Shown here in pieces: positions 56,118 to 64,000 of a stretch of DNA of 64,000 nucleotides. The notes under the pieces were generated by a model. The model was not told the DNA's origin. It was given only the letters and a program-made list of their open reading frames with translations, and searched no databases. Positions within the stretch are counted from its first letter, which is position 1, and the number at the start of each line of letters is the position of its first letter. The stretch is taken from positions 292,501 through 356,500 of the forward strand of contig JACEVL010000047.1 in the NCBI GenBank assembly GCA_020284085.1. Reading direction: 5' to 3'. This DNA comes from Aporrectodea caliginosa. Lineage: Eukaryota > Annelida > Clitellata > Crassiclitellata > Lumbricidae. Position numbers and translations under genes: made by a program.

Positions 56118-56385
56118 ATCAATCAATCAGAATTTATATAGCGCCCCTTCAATATCCCTACACATAGATGCTCTGGACACAGGCTAAGCGGGAAAATCAG
56201 TCTTCAGAAGCTGGTGACACTGAGAACAGGCACCGTTTGGGAGGCGGTGAATAGCTAATGGAAGCCCGTTGAAAGTTGTCGGACCAATCACACAGCCGTT
56301 CCGGCTGTGCATTGTTGCAGAGCGGGCGAATGGGACCTCCAAGTCACCATGGACAGAGCAGCGCAGTGCCCGGCGACCTGTGCAA
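56118..56385 (-). mobile_element. L2-type LINE 3' fragment, inverted-arm copy
   Basis: Reverse complement of the fragment at 11436-11714: ATTTATATAGCGCCCCTTCA with an ATCAATCAATC tail, then sequence corresponding to the GDLEVPFARSA-coding region. Confidence 0.75.
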
Positions 56386-56452
56386 GAGGAAAAAGGGCGG
56401 CAAAGCTCACGCCGCTAGCAGGGTGCTCAGTAAACGCTTTGCTTTTCGCAAA

Positions 56453-56461
56453 TTTATATGG
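56453..56461 (+). promoter_or_regulatory. TATA-like box upstream of granulin copy
   Basis: TTTATATGG, 31-39 bp before ATG 56492, conserved with the other granulin copies. Confidence 0.4.
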
Positions 56462-56491
56462 CGCCAGGACTGTTTTTGTTCTTGAAGGACG

Positions 56492-56512
56492 ATGCTTCTT
56501 CTTCTGTTGACT
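56492..56512 (+). pseudogene. Granulin-like first exon interrupted by an L2 insertion
   Basis: The start ATGCTTCTTCTTCTGTTGAC is identical to the beginning of the granulin exons at 11342 and 37831 (MLLLLLT). It then breaks off where the plus-strand L2 fragment begins. The upstream TATA-like box and L2 tail are the duplicated ones of the other copies. The second exon of this locus survives at 57069-57338, so the locus was probably intact before the L2 insertion removed the signal peptide and first half-module. Confidence 0.65.
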
Positions 56513-56870
56513 TGCTGGCTCTGTTTCTCACTATCTTAGGGCTTATTGTACCCAGTATCTTCTCTGCACAGTCGTTCCTCCCTTCGGTCCTCGGGCCGCC
56601 CGTGGTTACTTGGTTGTCCCGTGGGTGCGTACTTCTACGGCCCAGCGTCTACGAGTTTCGCTATTAATTGGTCCCCAATAGCTGGAACCGATTACCTCTG
56701 CCAGTACCTTAGGACTGACCTTTTTCTCTATTTCTTTTGACCAGTTCCGCCAAGCGCCTGAAAACCTCTCTCTTTACCAGTGAAGACATGGCCCGGGGCG
56801 AGAGCGCTTCTGTTTTTGAGTGGCGCTATATAAATACTTGACTACCATTACGATTACGAATGTCTAATGC
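56513..56870 (+). mobile_element. L2-type LINE 3' fragment inserted in granulin exon 1
   Basis: Carries C-terminal RT traces (VVTWLSRGCVLLRPSVYEF, WSPIAGTDYLCQYLRTDLFL), then GAGAGCGCTTCTG and GTGGCGCTATATAAATACTT with an ATTACGATTACG tail. It lies directly after the first 21 bases of the granulin coding sequence. Confidence 0.7.
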
Positions 56871-57068
56871 ATCAAATGATGGCGAACCAAAAACCAAACC
56901 GCATTCAGCTAAAGTTCCTGCTAAACATTCATTCGTCCAATGTCCATTGTTCTGAAACATGCTGCAAATATATGTTTTATTCTTATTTAAAACATCGATG
57001 AACAGTCAGCAGTATAATTCTGTCTTAAAAATTTGTAGAATAATTTTACACTGTTTGTTTTTGCAAAG

Positions 57069-57338
57069 GCAACCTGTTGTGGTGACAACGTCCACTGTTG
57101 TCCCAATGGTTACACGTGCAACAATGGGAAAGAACAATGCGTGAGAGCCATCAACAACGATACAATTCCCTGGGCCAAGAAAGAGGAGGCGGCTGCAGTC
57201 AGTGCAGCTTCATCTTCAGAAGAAGTAACCAATCCGAGCAACAGCATCACTTGTGCCGATCGCAAGTCGGCCTGTCCAGGAGCGGCGTCTTGCTGCCGTA
57301 CCCTGACTGGGACTTACCGGTGCTGCCCCTACCCGAAC
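57069..57338 (+). CDS. Granulin gene, second exon (second half-module, linker, next first half-module)
   Basis: The 270-nt exon, 90 codons, phase 0 at both ends, has acceptor ttgcaaag and donor gtaaga. It encodes ATCCGDNVHCCPNGYTCNNG and KEQC (second half of a granulin module), then an acidic/alanine linker NNDTIPWAKKEEAAAVSAAS, then CADRKSACPGAASCCRTLTG and YRCCPYPN (first half of a second module). Two modules in tandem are typical of progranulin-type precursors, which are secreted and cleaved between modules. The frame is intact. Its first exon (56492) is destroyed and no third exon lies downstream on this strand before the inverted sister copy, so the locus is probably dead. Confidence 0.75.
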
Positions 57339-58238
57339 GTAAGAACACGTTTATCTCGGGGTTACTCTGAGAGACAAAATCTTCGAGTGTTCCAGTGTAA
57401 CTGTTTTCTCCAGTAATAGCAGCATTTATGCATAAATCGCCACAGTCTATCTAATGACTAGAGAGAATCATCAATCAATGGCGCTGCATGAGAGTTGCGA
57501 GTGAATGATCTGCTTAATAAGGATCTAACGCAGTAACGACCCAGAGGCAGCTAAAATAGCAAGGTATACTTACTTCATTTAAGCGCGCATTAATAAAACC
57601 TACTCTGTGGCCTTCATACTAAACTGGTTCTGCAGCAAAATGCGACAGATCGCACCGAATTTGCAGCATTTGTTTTATACGATGCAGCGCTCGTGAATAA
57701 GCGTGTGCCTTGTGCATAAATTTAGAGTGGCGCTATAGAAATTTGGAGTTTACAATTACGATTCTTTGGCGCCATTGTGGCAGTCTCAAAACGCACCTCA
57801 CGAAAGTCCAGATTATATAGTCGCATCTAAGTAAAATTGACATGCTTTCCGAAATCCAGAGTTGTTCCGGTGGACAACTTTAAGGACGTGAATCGCGTTT
57901 CGTATACGAAAGAAAATGTGACGTGCAGCAGACGTCAGTATACGATTCTTCTGAGTCAGATGAACCAGAAGAGATCTTCAAAGTCTGGGACTAACTATGA
58001 AGAGACACAACCCATCGTGTTTGTGAGACCCAGATTTCTCAGTTCTGCTTGGCTAGAATTTGTAAAGCGCCTCTTAGAGTTCTAGCTATTCAGAGGCGCT
58101 CTCAGCGTGACAGCCCGAGGAAATGGCGTAGGTAGTGTCACTTAATAGATACTGAAATACTATGACATCTAGAGAAAACATTAACAGTGAAAAGCTTAAT
58201 TTTGCTCCCCAGAGTAGCCCCGAGATAAGTGTTCTTAC
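57339..58238. other. Junction between two inverted granulin copies
   Basis: The first and last 80 bp are intron sequence of the two copies, inverted to each other. Between them lie an L2 tail on the plus strand (57725-57765, GTGGCGCTATAGAAATT) and one on the minus strand (58055-58110). No third granulin exon is present. Confidence 0.6.
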
Positions 58239-58508
58239 GTTCGGGTAGCTGCAGCACCGGTAAGCCCCAGTCAAGGTACGGCAGCAAGACGCGATCCCTG
58301 GACAGGTCGACTTGCGATCAGCACAAGTGAGGCTGTTGTTCGGGCTGATTGTTTCTTCAGAAGATGAAGATGCACTGACTGCAGCCGCCTCCTCTTTCTT
58401 CGCCCAGGGAATTGTATCGTTGCTGATGGCCCTCACGCATTGTTCTTTTCCATTGTTGCACGTGTAGCCATTCGGACAACAGTGGACGTTGTCATTACAA
58501 CAGGTTGC
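58239..58508 (-). CDS. Granulin gene, second exon, inverted copy
   Basis: The 270-nt minus-strand exon has acceptor ttttgaacag and donor gtaaga, same length and phase as 57069-57338. It encodes ATCCNDNVHCCPNGYTCNNG and KEQC, the linker SNDTIPWAKKEEAAAVSASS, then CADRKSTCPGIASCCRTLTG and YRCCSYPN. Joined to the exon at 58719-58910 it gives one complete granulin module with the 12 cysteines in the order C, C, CC, CC, CC, CC, C, C and the beginning of a second. The third exon needed to finish module two is missing, because the inverted copy begins instead. Confidence 0.75.
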
Positions 58509-58718
58509 CTGTTCAAAAATAGACAATGCGAAAGTTTCCTGATATTAGAGGCATAATGCGGACTGTTCAGCAATGTTTATCATAAGACCCGATGTATTTC
58601 CAAATAAATAACAAAACATTGGAAACAATTATGTAAAAATATATTGATAGTTGCGTCCATTTTAGAAATAGGAGCGCTATATAAATGGCCCGCTTATCGT
58701 TTACAACAATAGACTTAC

Positions 58719-58910
58719 TCTAGCAAAGGGACAACATCCCCATTTGCCAGAGGACATCTGACAACAGGTGGCCGTGTTCGGACATCTTGAGTTCTGGTCT
58801 GGGCACAAGATACCGTCACTGGGAGGCTGCTGCTCCTGTTGCTGGGCTTCGTAGAAAAGATTCTCAGCACCTGCCACTCCCAAGGCCAGCATCAAAAGAA
58901 GAACAAATAT
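58719..58910 (-). pseudogene. Granulin gene first exon with lost start codon
   Basis: Aligned with the exon at 27614-27805 over all 64 codons: FVLLLMLALGVAGAENLF, CPDQNSRCPNTATCC and SSGKWGCCPFAR, then a gtaagt donor at 58718. The ATG present in all four other copies is ATA here (58908-58910). The next ATG (58892) would leave a shortened hydrophobic stretch MLALGVAGA, doubtful as a signal peptide. The upstream TATA-like word has also changed (CCATAAAAA for CCATATAAA on the plus strand). The exon is otherwise intact and splices in phase to 58239-58508. It is either a recent pseudogene or uses an upstream start. Confidence 0.65.
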
Positions 58911-59288
58911 CGTCCTTCAACACAAACATAAAACTGTTGCCATAAAAATTTGAGCTTAGGAAAAGAACATAACTTATTCAAACTTATCAACGCGATTTAA
59001 AGTAAAGAATGGTTATAAGAAGTTAAGACAATTGTATTGAAGCTCAGAATGGCGAATAACAGTTGACAACGGTTACGTTGGTCAAGCATGCCCAAAATAA
59101 AGAGTGACAAAGAAGAGCTAATTAATTTAGATGAAGGATAACCATCGACGTTCATGCATATTGGTTGGACACAGCATAAGAGATTCAAGCTGAAGCCTAG
59201 CCGTTTGCCATGCGTGACATCAGTTTCTTATCATCGACGTTTATTGCATGCGTTATTTATATGAGGTCGTTGATGGATGGACACATAA

Positions 59289-59397
59289 ACTCCGCCACTA
59301 CCCTACACGTGGTAGTGCCAGTCCCAAGCCTGGATAAAGGAGGAGGGCGACACTAATCATCTTTGTTATGACACAGTTTCGGTAAACAGCAAACAAA
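59289..59397 (-). mobile_element. Short 110-120 bp retroposon-like element, copy 2
   Basis: Reverse complement of 28331-28449 (CCAAGCCTGGATAAAGGAGG, AACTCCGCCACT). Flanked by a perfect 13-bp target duplication gatggacacataa (59276-59288, 59398-59410). The sister block is empty at this site. Confidence 0.85.
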
Positions 59398-60045
59398 GAT
59401 GGACACATAATGTATTATGTTAATGAGCTCTGCCTGATGTCATGCATGGCAGAAAGTTCGTAGATGCAGACTTCACAGTACAACTTGAGCTGTGCTATGC
59501 TGTGTCTACCCAATATACGTCGATGGGAAAAGCCTAGAGGACTTCAGTCCTATTGTTATTAATTAATGATTATTAACTTCTATAGCGCCGGTGTCTAATG
59601 CACAAGCCTAGAGGCAGCAACCGATGGCGAACCAAAGCCAAGTTGTAATCAGGTCAACAATGTACATTAGAAACAAATGAGGTGATTGAAAAACGAAATG
59701 GACTACGCAGATAAAGTGGCAAAAACCACCTAAAAGATTCGTAGGCCTACAGTATGAGTAGTCTATCATGGCACAAGGTTCAAGTCAACGGTTCACTCAG
59801 AATTTGATAAACGATTTCTGATCATCATTATTAACGGTTTCTTAGAATAAAATGTCGGCTGCATTGCGTGAAAGCCTTTATAGACGGATTCTGCTAAATC
59901 TACTTACCCTTTGAGTAACGTCTAATGCATTAGACGCCAGTGTAAATGTAAAATTTGATTCTGTGCATTAGAACAAATTGTATGACAGCAGCAATTTATA
60001 TCCAAAAAATAACTGCATTTCCACATAGCAAACTATCACTAGAGC

Positions 60046-60199
60046 CATAGGCGTAGCTACATTGAGGCACGAGGAGGCAGTTGCCTCCTCTTACTTTTTT
60101 TATATACTGGAACTTCCATTGACTAATGTCTCTGACCAGGATTTTGCCAATGGTCTGTGAAGTTGCCTCCTACTGAATTTAAGTCTAGCTACGTGCCTG
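60046..60199. mobile_element. hAT MITE (CATAGGCGTAGCTA type), complete copy
   Basis: Ends ATAGGCGTAGCTA and TAGCTACGTGCCT, flanked by the identical 8 bp actagagc (60038-60045, 60200-60207). 154 bp. Contains GGAGGCAGTTGCCTCCTC. Inserted in the LINE fragment before the block was duplicated. Confidence 0.85.
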
Positions 60200-60206
60200 A
60201 CTAGAG

Positions 60207-60558
60207 CTACTACCATATCTCGCACGATGTATGTCTCTCCTGCATGGTGGGGCCTAGCGAGCGGAAGGGTCAAAACCCGCCTCGAGTGCTTCATGAACAG
60301 ACTCAGGCTATATACTTAGATCCTAATGATCTGACGGTTGAAACATTAGCACAAGCGGCAGACGACGCTCTGTTCAGAGCTGTCCACAACAATGAGCTTC
60401 ATATTCTCCGTGACCTTTGCCCAATGTAACGAGAACCATTATATAACTTTCGACAAAGGGTACACAGTTTGACCCTCTCGGATAAAGATTCGACGAACTT
60501 TATCCCAAGAATGCTGTATAAAAACATATACTAGTTAACCCATCCATAAGTAACCCAT
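60207..60558 (+). mobile_element. Jockey/CR1-like LINE 3' fragment
   Basis: Same family and site as 29105-29520: TTISRTMYVSPAWWGLASGR-type start, then LDPNDLTVETLAQAADDALF and NNELHILRDLCP. A small deletion breaks the RAGY motif. Confidence 0.75.
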
Positions 60559-61469
60559 CCACTATGATAAATCGATTCCTCGACCTTGATAATGTCAAAT
60601 TTGACACTTCATTTTGTTATTTAGCTTACCTACGACCTGATATATACTGGTTTCTGTATTGGCGCCATATTGGCCGCCATCTTTGTTTAAAATGCATTTA
60701 TGGGGGTGATCCCGTGGTCCGATTTCGAGAAGCTTTTAGTATGTTATTCTCCAGACCTAATACACCAGAAAACCAACATAAAACGTTTTCTTGCAATTTT
60801 TTTGGGGTCAAGTGGCATATCTATCCGACTACAAAGAGTAGCCAAGTATCAAGTATCCATGATTCGCACAATTTGTCATCCTACAAGACTTGGCAGTCGT
60901 CTGTTGCTGCCCTTTGCTTAATGCCAGGGTCAGCTTTGGCCGGCTTTGGTTAATTTCCATTACTGCGTTATTTTCATAGTATTACTTTTTCCAAAACGTT
61001 GTGTGAGCATGACCCTGCCTTGGCGCCACAGGGTCAAAATTTGTGTGAGCATCGGCGCCTTTGGCGCCATAGGTTCCCGGGTCCCTGGTCAGCCCTTGCC
61101 CCTGAGGTCTATCAAAGTGTGCTGTAAGATTGTTAGAGAGGTGTAAGGAAAGAATAATGTTGACAATTGTGTTGCCATCATCATCACATTATTCGTTTAT
61201 TAGAAGAAAAATCAAGTTTACACAGCCCCAAACATATTGCAGAGCAGTTTATTCAATTAAGCGAGTGGCCCGGGTCATCTCTGCTGACTTTATGAAAGTA
61301 ATTTGTAATTGAATTAAGTGTAAATTACAATTACAGAACTTGTAATTCAATTACGTAATTCAATTACATGTATTTCAATTACTGAACAACACTGAGTCCC
61401 AGGTATAAATTTGTTCTATACCGACCGTATAATTATGGCCGAGGCCCTGCTAATTTTTCATGAATTGAT
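60559..61469. other. No gene assigned
   Basis: Overlapping plus frames at 60564-60953 and 60700-60921 (WSDFEKLLVCYSPDLIHQKT) are not recognised. TAATTCAATTAC repeats at 61310-61385 end in CAACACTG, possibly the edge of another hAT-like element. Confidence 0.4.
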
Positions 61470-62157
61470 TGGGTGAGATCCTTCACCACCGCTCGTCCGT
61501 TTGAATGGACGCCACGACATTTAAGGTCCCCGTGCAAGGACCGTGCTAGCCCGTGATTTTGTGGCGGTGCTGGGCGCCTGTGTCGTTCGACGTGACCCCA
61601 CTGATGGGACCACTGTCGCGGTCGACCGTCTCCCCCTCACTTTCTCGCCTCTTCTCAGTGTGTGGATTGACACTGTGAGGTAACGGTCGTCGGGCGGATT
61701 TCTCTCACTTCTTACCAGGATAGCGTTTCAGAAATCCCCCAGGCTTCAATGTCGGCCAGGATCGGCCTCTCCGGTCTGGCAGAGGTCTTAGCGATGCTAG
61801 CGACCACCGAACGTCGATTAGATGAAGAAGACGACAAGAGTCAAGTCAATTAATCACTTGTATTCATAACTCGAAATGTAACACAACAACTACTACAACA
61901 ACTACTGCAACAACTACTCCCTCTACAACTCCCTTAACAACTAAACTAAGCGTCTTAAGCAGCGCTATTTATACCTAACAGGCCGGTCCCGGGGACCAAA
62001 CGGCCCCGGGGACCAAACGGTCCCGGCGACCAAACGGTCCCCCCAGGGGGCCAAACGGTCCCCCAGGGGGCCAAACGGTCCCACACAAAAATCAACTAAC
62101 ACTTTAAGCGACAAGGTCAAGGCGTTCATTTCGCCACAATTTAAATCTCTGAAAATA
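61470..62157. other. GC-rich block, repeat-like
   Basis: 61470-61820 is clearly GC-richer than its surroundings. Its start, GATCCTTCACCACCGCTC... TTTGAATGGACG, resembles the R1 repeat body (GATCCTTCACCACCAATGCT... TTTGAATGGG), so it is probably a relative of R1. A (CAACAACTACTA)-type tract follows at 61880-61930. The palindromic array at 61983-62083 is listed separately. Confidence 0.45.
61983..62083. repeat. GC-rich tandem array of CCAAACGGTCCC units
   Basis: Five units of about 18-21 bp, each CCAAACGGTCCC followed by GGGGA or CAGGGGG. Units are internally palindromic (GGTCCC...GGGACC). Confidence 0.8.
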
Positions 62158-62244
62158 AGCCAGCATCGGGAAGCGAACCGCGAACCTTATGCTCTCTTTC
62201 ACAGAGGCGCATGAGACGCTCTTACCAATGTAGCTAACTGGGCC
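62158..62244 (-). mobile_element. tRNA-like sequence, tRNA pseudogene or SINE head
   Basis: The minus strand reads GGCCCAGTTAGCTACATTGG (A-box region) ... GCGGTTCGCTTCCCG (B-box region) ... CTGGCT. The spacing fits a tRNA, and the terminal stem pairs with one missing base. Both boxes deviate slightly from consensus. No L2-like tail was seen, so a tRNA pseudogene is as likely as a SINE. Confidence 0.4.
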
Positions 62245-62659
62245 AGGTATAGGCTCACGTAGGGCGTCACTGTATCCACGACCTTTATGAAATAAACGAA
62301 TATACATACATACAATGACTTAGAGTGTAAAATAAAAATTCAAACGAAACCTTTTCTTATCATACATACGCTATGCTGCCAAGCCAAACGATTTGGAGTC
62401 GAAATCTCGGATAAGATTTCATGTTCGCAGTTCGCACCCACACGAAGTCAGCCGCAACTTGACGAGTCAAGCAGAATGTTTGAGTTCTTCTATAATAGGA
62501 CATTCTGAATCATCGGGATTTTCCCTGGGCTCTATGATGCACGGGAAAAAACTGCGTCTCTAGTATTCTTATTGTTTGTCATACCGCATTATAATACTAT
62601 AGGTCCTTTTAATAATATATTTTGGCGCATGTATATAGATCATAAATATATATATATAT

Positions 62660-64000
62660 ATATATATTTATGACACCGAGTTCACATGCATTTTGATACA
62701 TTTAGGGATAAGTTCAGTTTTCAGTTCCTGAAACCGCGGTGAACAATAGTGCATAAGAGATTTGTTTATTTAAACTCACATGACAATCTGACATAAGAAA
62801 CCTTTGCGAATCTTGTTTTTACAATATCAGGGCAATATGTCACATAAGGTGCGTCTGCTCTTATCAAAGACAAGGACATGTGACTGACCATAGCTTGTTC
62901 GCTCGTCTGCTCTCCACTTGATTATGCCAACTCTGCGTTTGCAAGTAGGCGTTTATCAGATCTTCAAGTCGATAGGCTCCATCAGTGGCGTAAATCATGG
63001 GGGGGACAGAGGGGGACAGTCCCCCCAAGTTTTGACTTAAGCCCTGCTGTCCCCCCAAAATCTGGCCCTCGTAGGTGCTCTGTCCCCCCCCAAAGTTATG
63101 TATAGATTTTCGCCTCTGGGCTCCATGGCAATGCATCCAAAAATAATTCTCTCGCTCGTGTAGTGCTATGTTCGTCTTCTCATTTAAAGTCCTTAACTCT
63201 GCTAGGTCAGCTGCGTTGGTTTCCTATTGCATTCAGAATAAGATTTAAACTGGCCTGTCTGACATATATCTATGGAACTCTCACAACGAGCACTCTACAC
63301 ACCTTCTACTACTAAGTTTCTTCGTACATCCCGTTCTGCAGTCTCCGATTTTCGGTTATGCTTGAGTCTGGATGTAGCGCTGTCATGGGTCTCGTGCATT
63401 CCATGTTGCTGCCATCAATGAATGAAATTGACGACCAATGTTTATCCATTGCTCGAACTCCTTTTCGTCTTTCAAGAAAAACCTCAAAGCTAACTATTTC
63501 TCATTGGCCTTTGAACATCTGGATATCTAACTGCTCTTCACCTGGCGACTGTATAACCACGCTTCCGATTCGCATTACAGTTATTTGGGACTGCCAGGTC
63601 CAAACCTTCACGCTTAAAGATCCTTCACCACCAATGCTCATTTGAATGGGTGGCAGGCCATAAAAGGTCCCTGTGGCCTATTCTAAATGGCTCGGGGTGT
63701 CCATACGGCCCAAAGTTTGGTGCTTACAACGAGTGGACGATATAGATGTAGGAATCATAATACAATCGCAATCGAAAACTCCAAATTTCTAAAGCGCTAG
63801 TCGAAAGTTATGACAACAGGGCACCAGCTTATTCACGAGCGCTGTCATGAAATGTCATGTTGACCAGAGAGGTCAATGGAAGCTACGAGTTCGGTTGTCA
63901 GAGAAACTAGAGAGAGGGGGTACTAGAGCTGCAAGACGTATAGCGTTGAAGACGAGAAAGTTTGGAAGCCGACTACTTCGATGGATTAGGGTAGGAATTC
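62660..64000 (+). repeat. Composite repeat R1, copy C (runs off the window)
   Basis: Begins TTTATGACACCGAGTTCAC as at 23395, without the LINE that interrupts copy A. Continues through the L2 C-terminal part (QLRWFPIAFRIRFKLACL) and the R1 body to the window end. Contains a private hAT MITE at 62983-63118. Confidence 0.8.
62983..63118. mobile_element. C/G-rich hAT MITE (CAGTGGCGTAAATC type)
   Basis: Ends CAGTGGCGTAAATC and, inverted, CAGAGGCGAAAATC, flanked by identical 8 bp ggctccat (62975-62982, 63119-63126). Interior of GGGGGACAG/CTGTCCCCCC words. Copies A and B of R1 lack it. Confidence 0.9.

Larger units (their letters stand above)
45500..56512 (-). repeat. Right arm of the large inverted duplication
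   Basis: Reverse-complement counterpart of 11207-19895, in the same block order. Private insertions account for its greater length: MITE 47140-47505, LINE fragments 48396-49110, L2 tail 49541-49775, hAT element 50574-51450 with flanks, MITE 51596-51874, a tandem duplication at 52509-53165, a SINE at 53297-53642 and an L2 tail at 54377-54456. Confidence 0.8.
58568..60558 (+). repeat. Duplicated block D, copy 2 (direct repeat of 27452-29451)
   Basis: Collinear with copy 1. Differences include the private short element at 59289-59397, absence of the one at 28331, and a complete right end of the hAT MITE. Unlike copy 1, its lower-coordinate side continues into the granulin second exon. Confidence 0.9.

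Noticed and set aside
62158..62244. Functional tRNA gene
   Set aside because: Acceptor stem has a missing base and both internal boxes deviate; no plausible anticodon arm was confirmed.

Overview
This is a piece of an animal nuclear genome, not a bacterial or viral one. It has spliced exons with gt/ag borders, tRNA-derived SINEs, many L2/CR1-type LINE fragments, DNA-transposon relics and long microsatellites. There is no operon structure. It reads as an invertebrate bilaterian: farnesoic-acid O-methyltransferase-type (Methyltransf_FA) domains, granulin modules, L2 LINEs ending in GGCGCTATATAAAT, and a degenerate TTAGGG-like tract. I cannot fix the phylum from sequence alone.

Layout. (1) 0-7 kb, minus strand: two Methyltransf_FA-domain genes. 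One is a single exon (93-563). The other has three phase-compatible exons (6646-6779, 2314-2477, 1746-1900). Its 4.2 kb intron holds a decayed mariner element with hAT sequence inside, and its first splice donor is copied six times in a 38-bp minisatellite. (2) 7-10 kb: no recognisable gene. (3) 10.15-11.2 kb: homopolymer-rich sequence, probably an assembly fault. (4) 11.2-19.9 kb and 45.5-56.5 kb: the two arms of one old, large inverted duplication, each carrying private transposon insertions. (5) 20-45 kb: a spacer packed with LINEs, SINEs and MITEs, plus two further duplicated blocks. (6) 56.5-60.6 kb: granulin exons on both strands and a second copy of the 27.5-29.5 kb block. (7) 60.6-64 kb: repeats.

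The host-gene theme is granulin. Five copies of a signal-peptide/half-granulin first exon lie at 11.3, 27.7, 37.7, 56.5 and 58.8 kb, most within duplicated blocks. Two copies of the second exon lie at 57.1 kb (+) and 58.4 kb (-), facing each other. Exon 1 plus exon 2 at 58.2-58.9 kb gives a complete 12-cysteine granulin module, but that copy has lost the conserved ATG and TATA box. The other copies are cut, frameshifted or interrupted. The cluster looks like a gene family amplified by segmental duplication and then broken by transposons.

Because the duplicated blocks provide paralogous empty sites, many transposon insertions can be delimited directly: hAT elements with 8-bp target duplications, a SINE with a duplicated B-box head, MITEs and LINEs. 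Assignments rest on translated motifs and repeat structure read by eye. Nothing was searched against a database.
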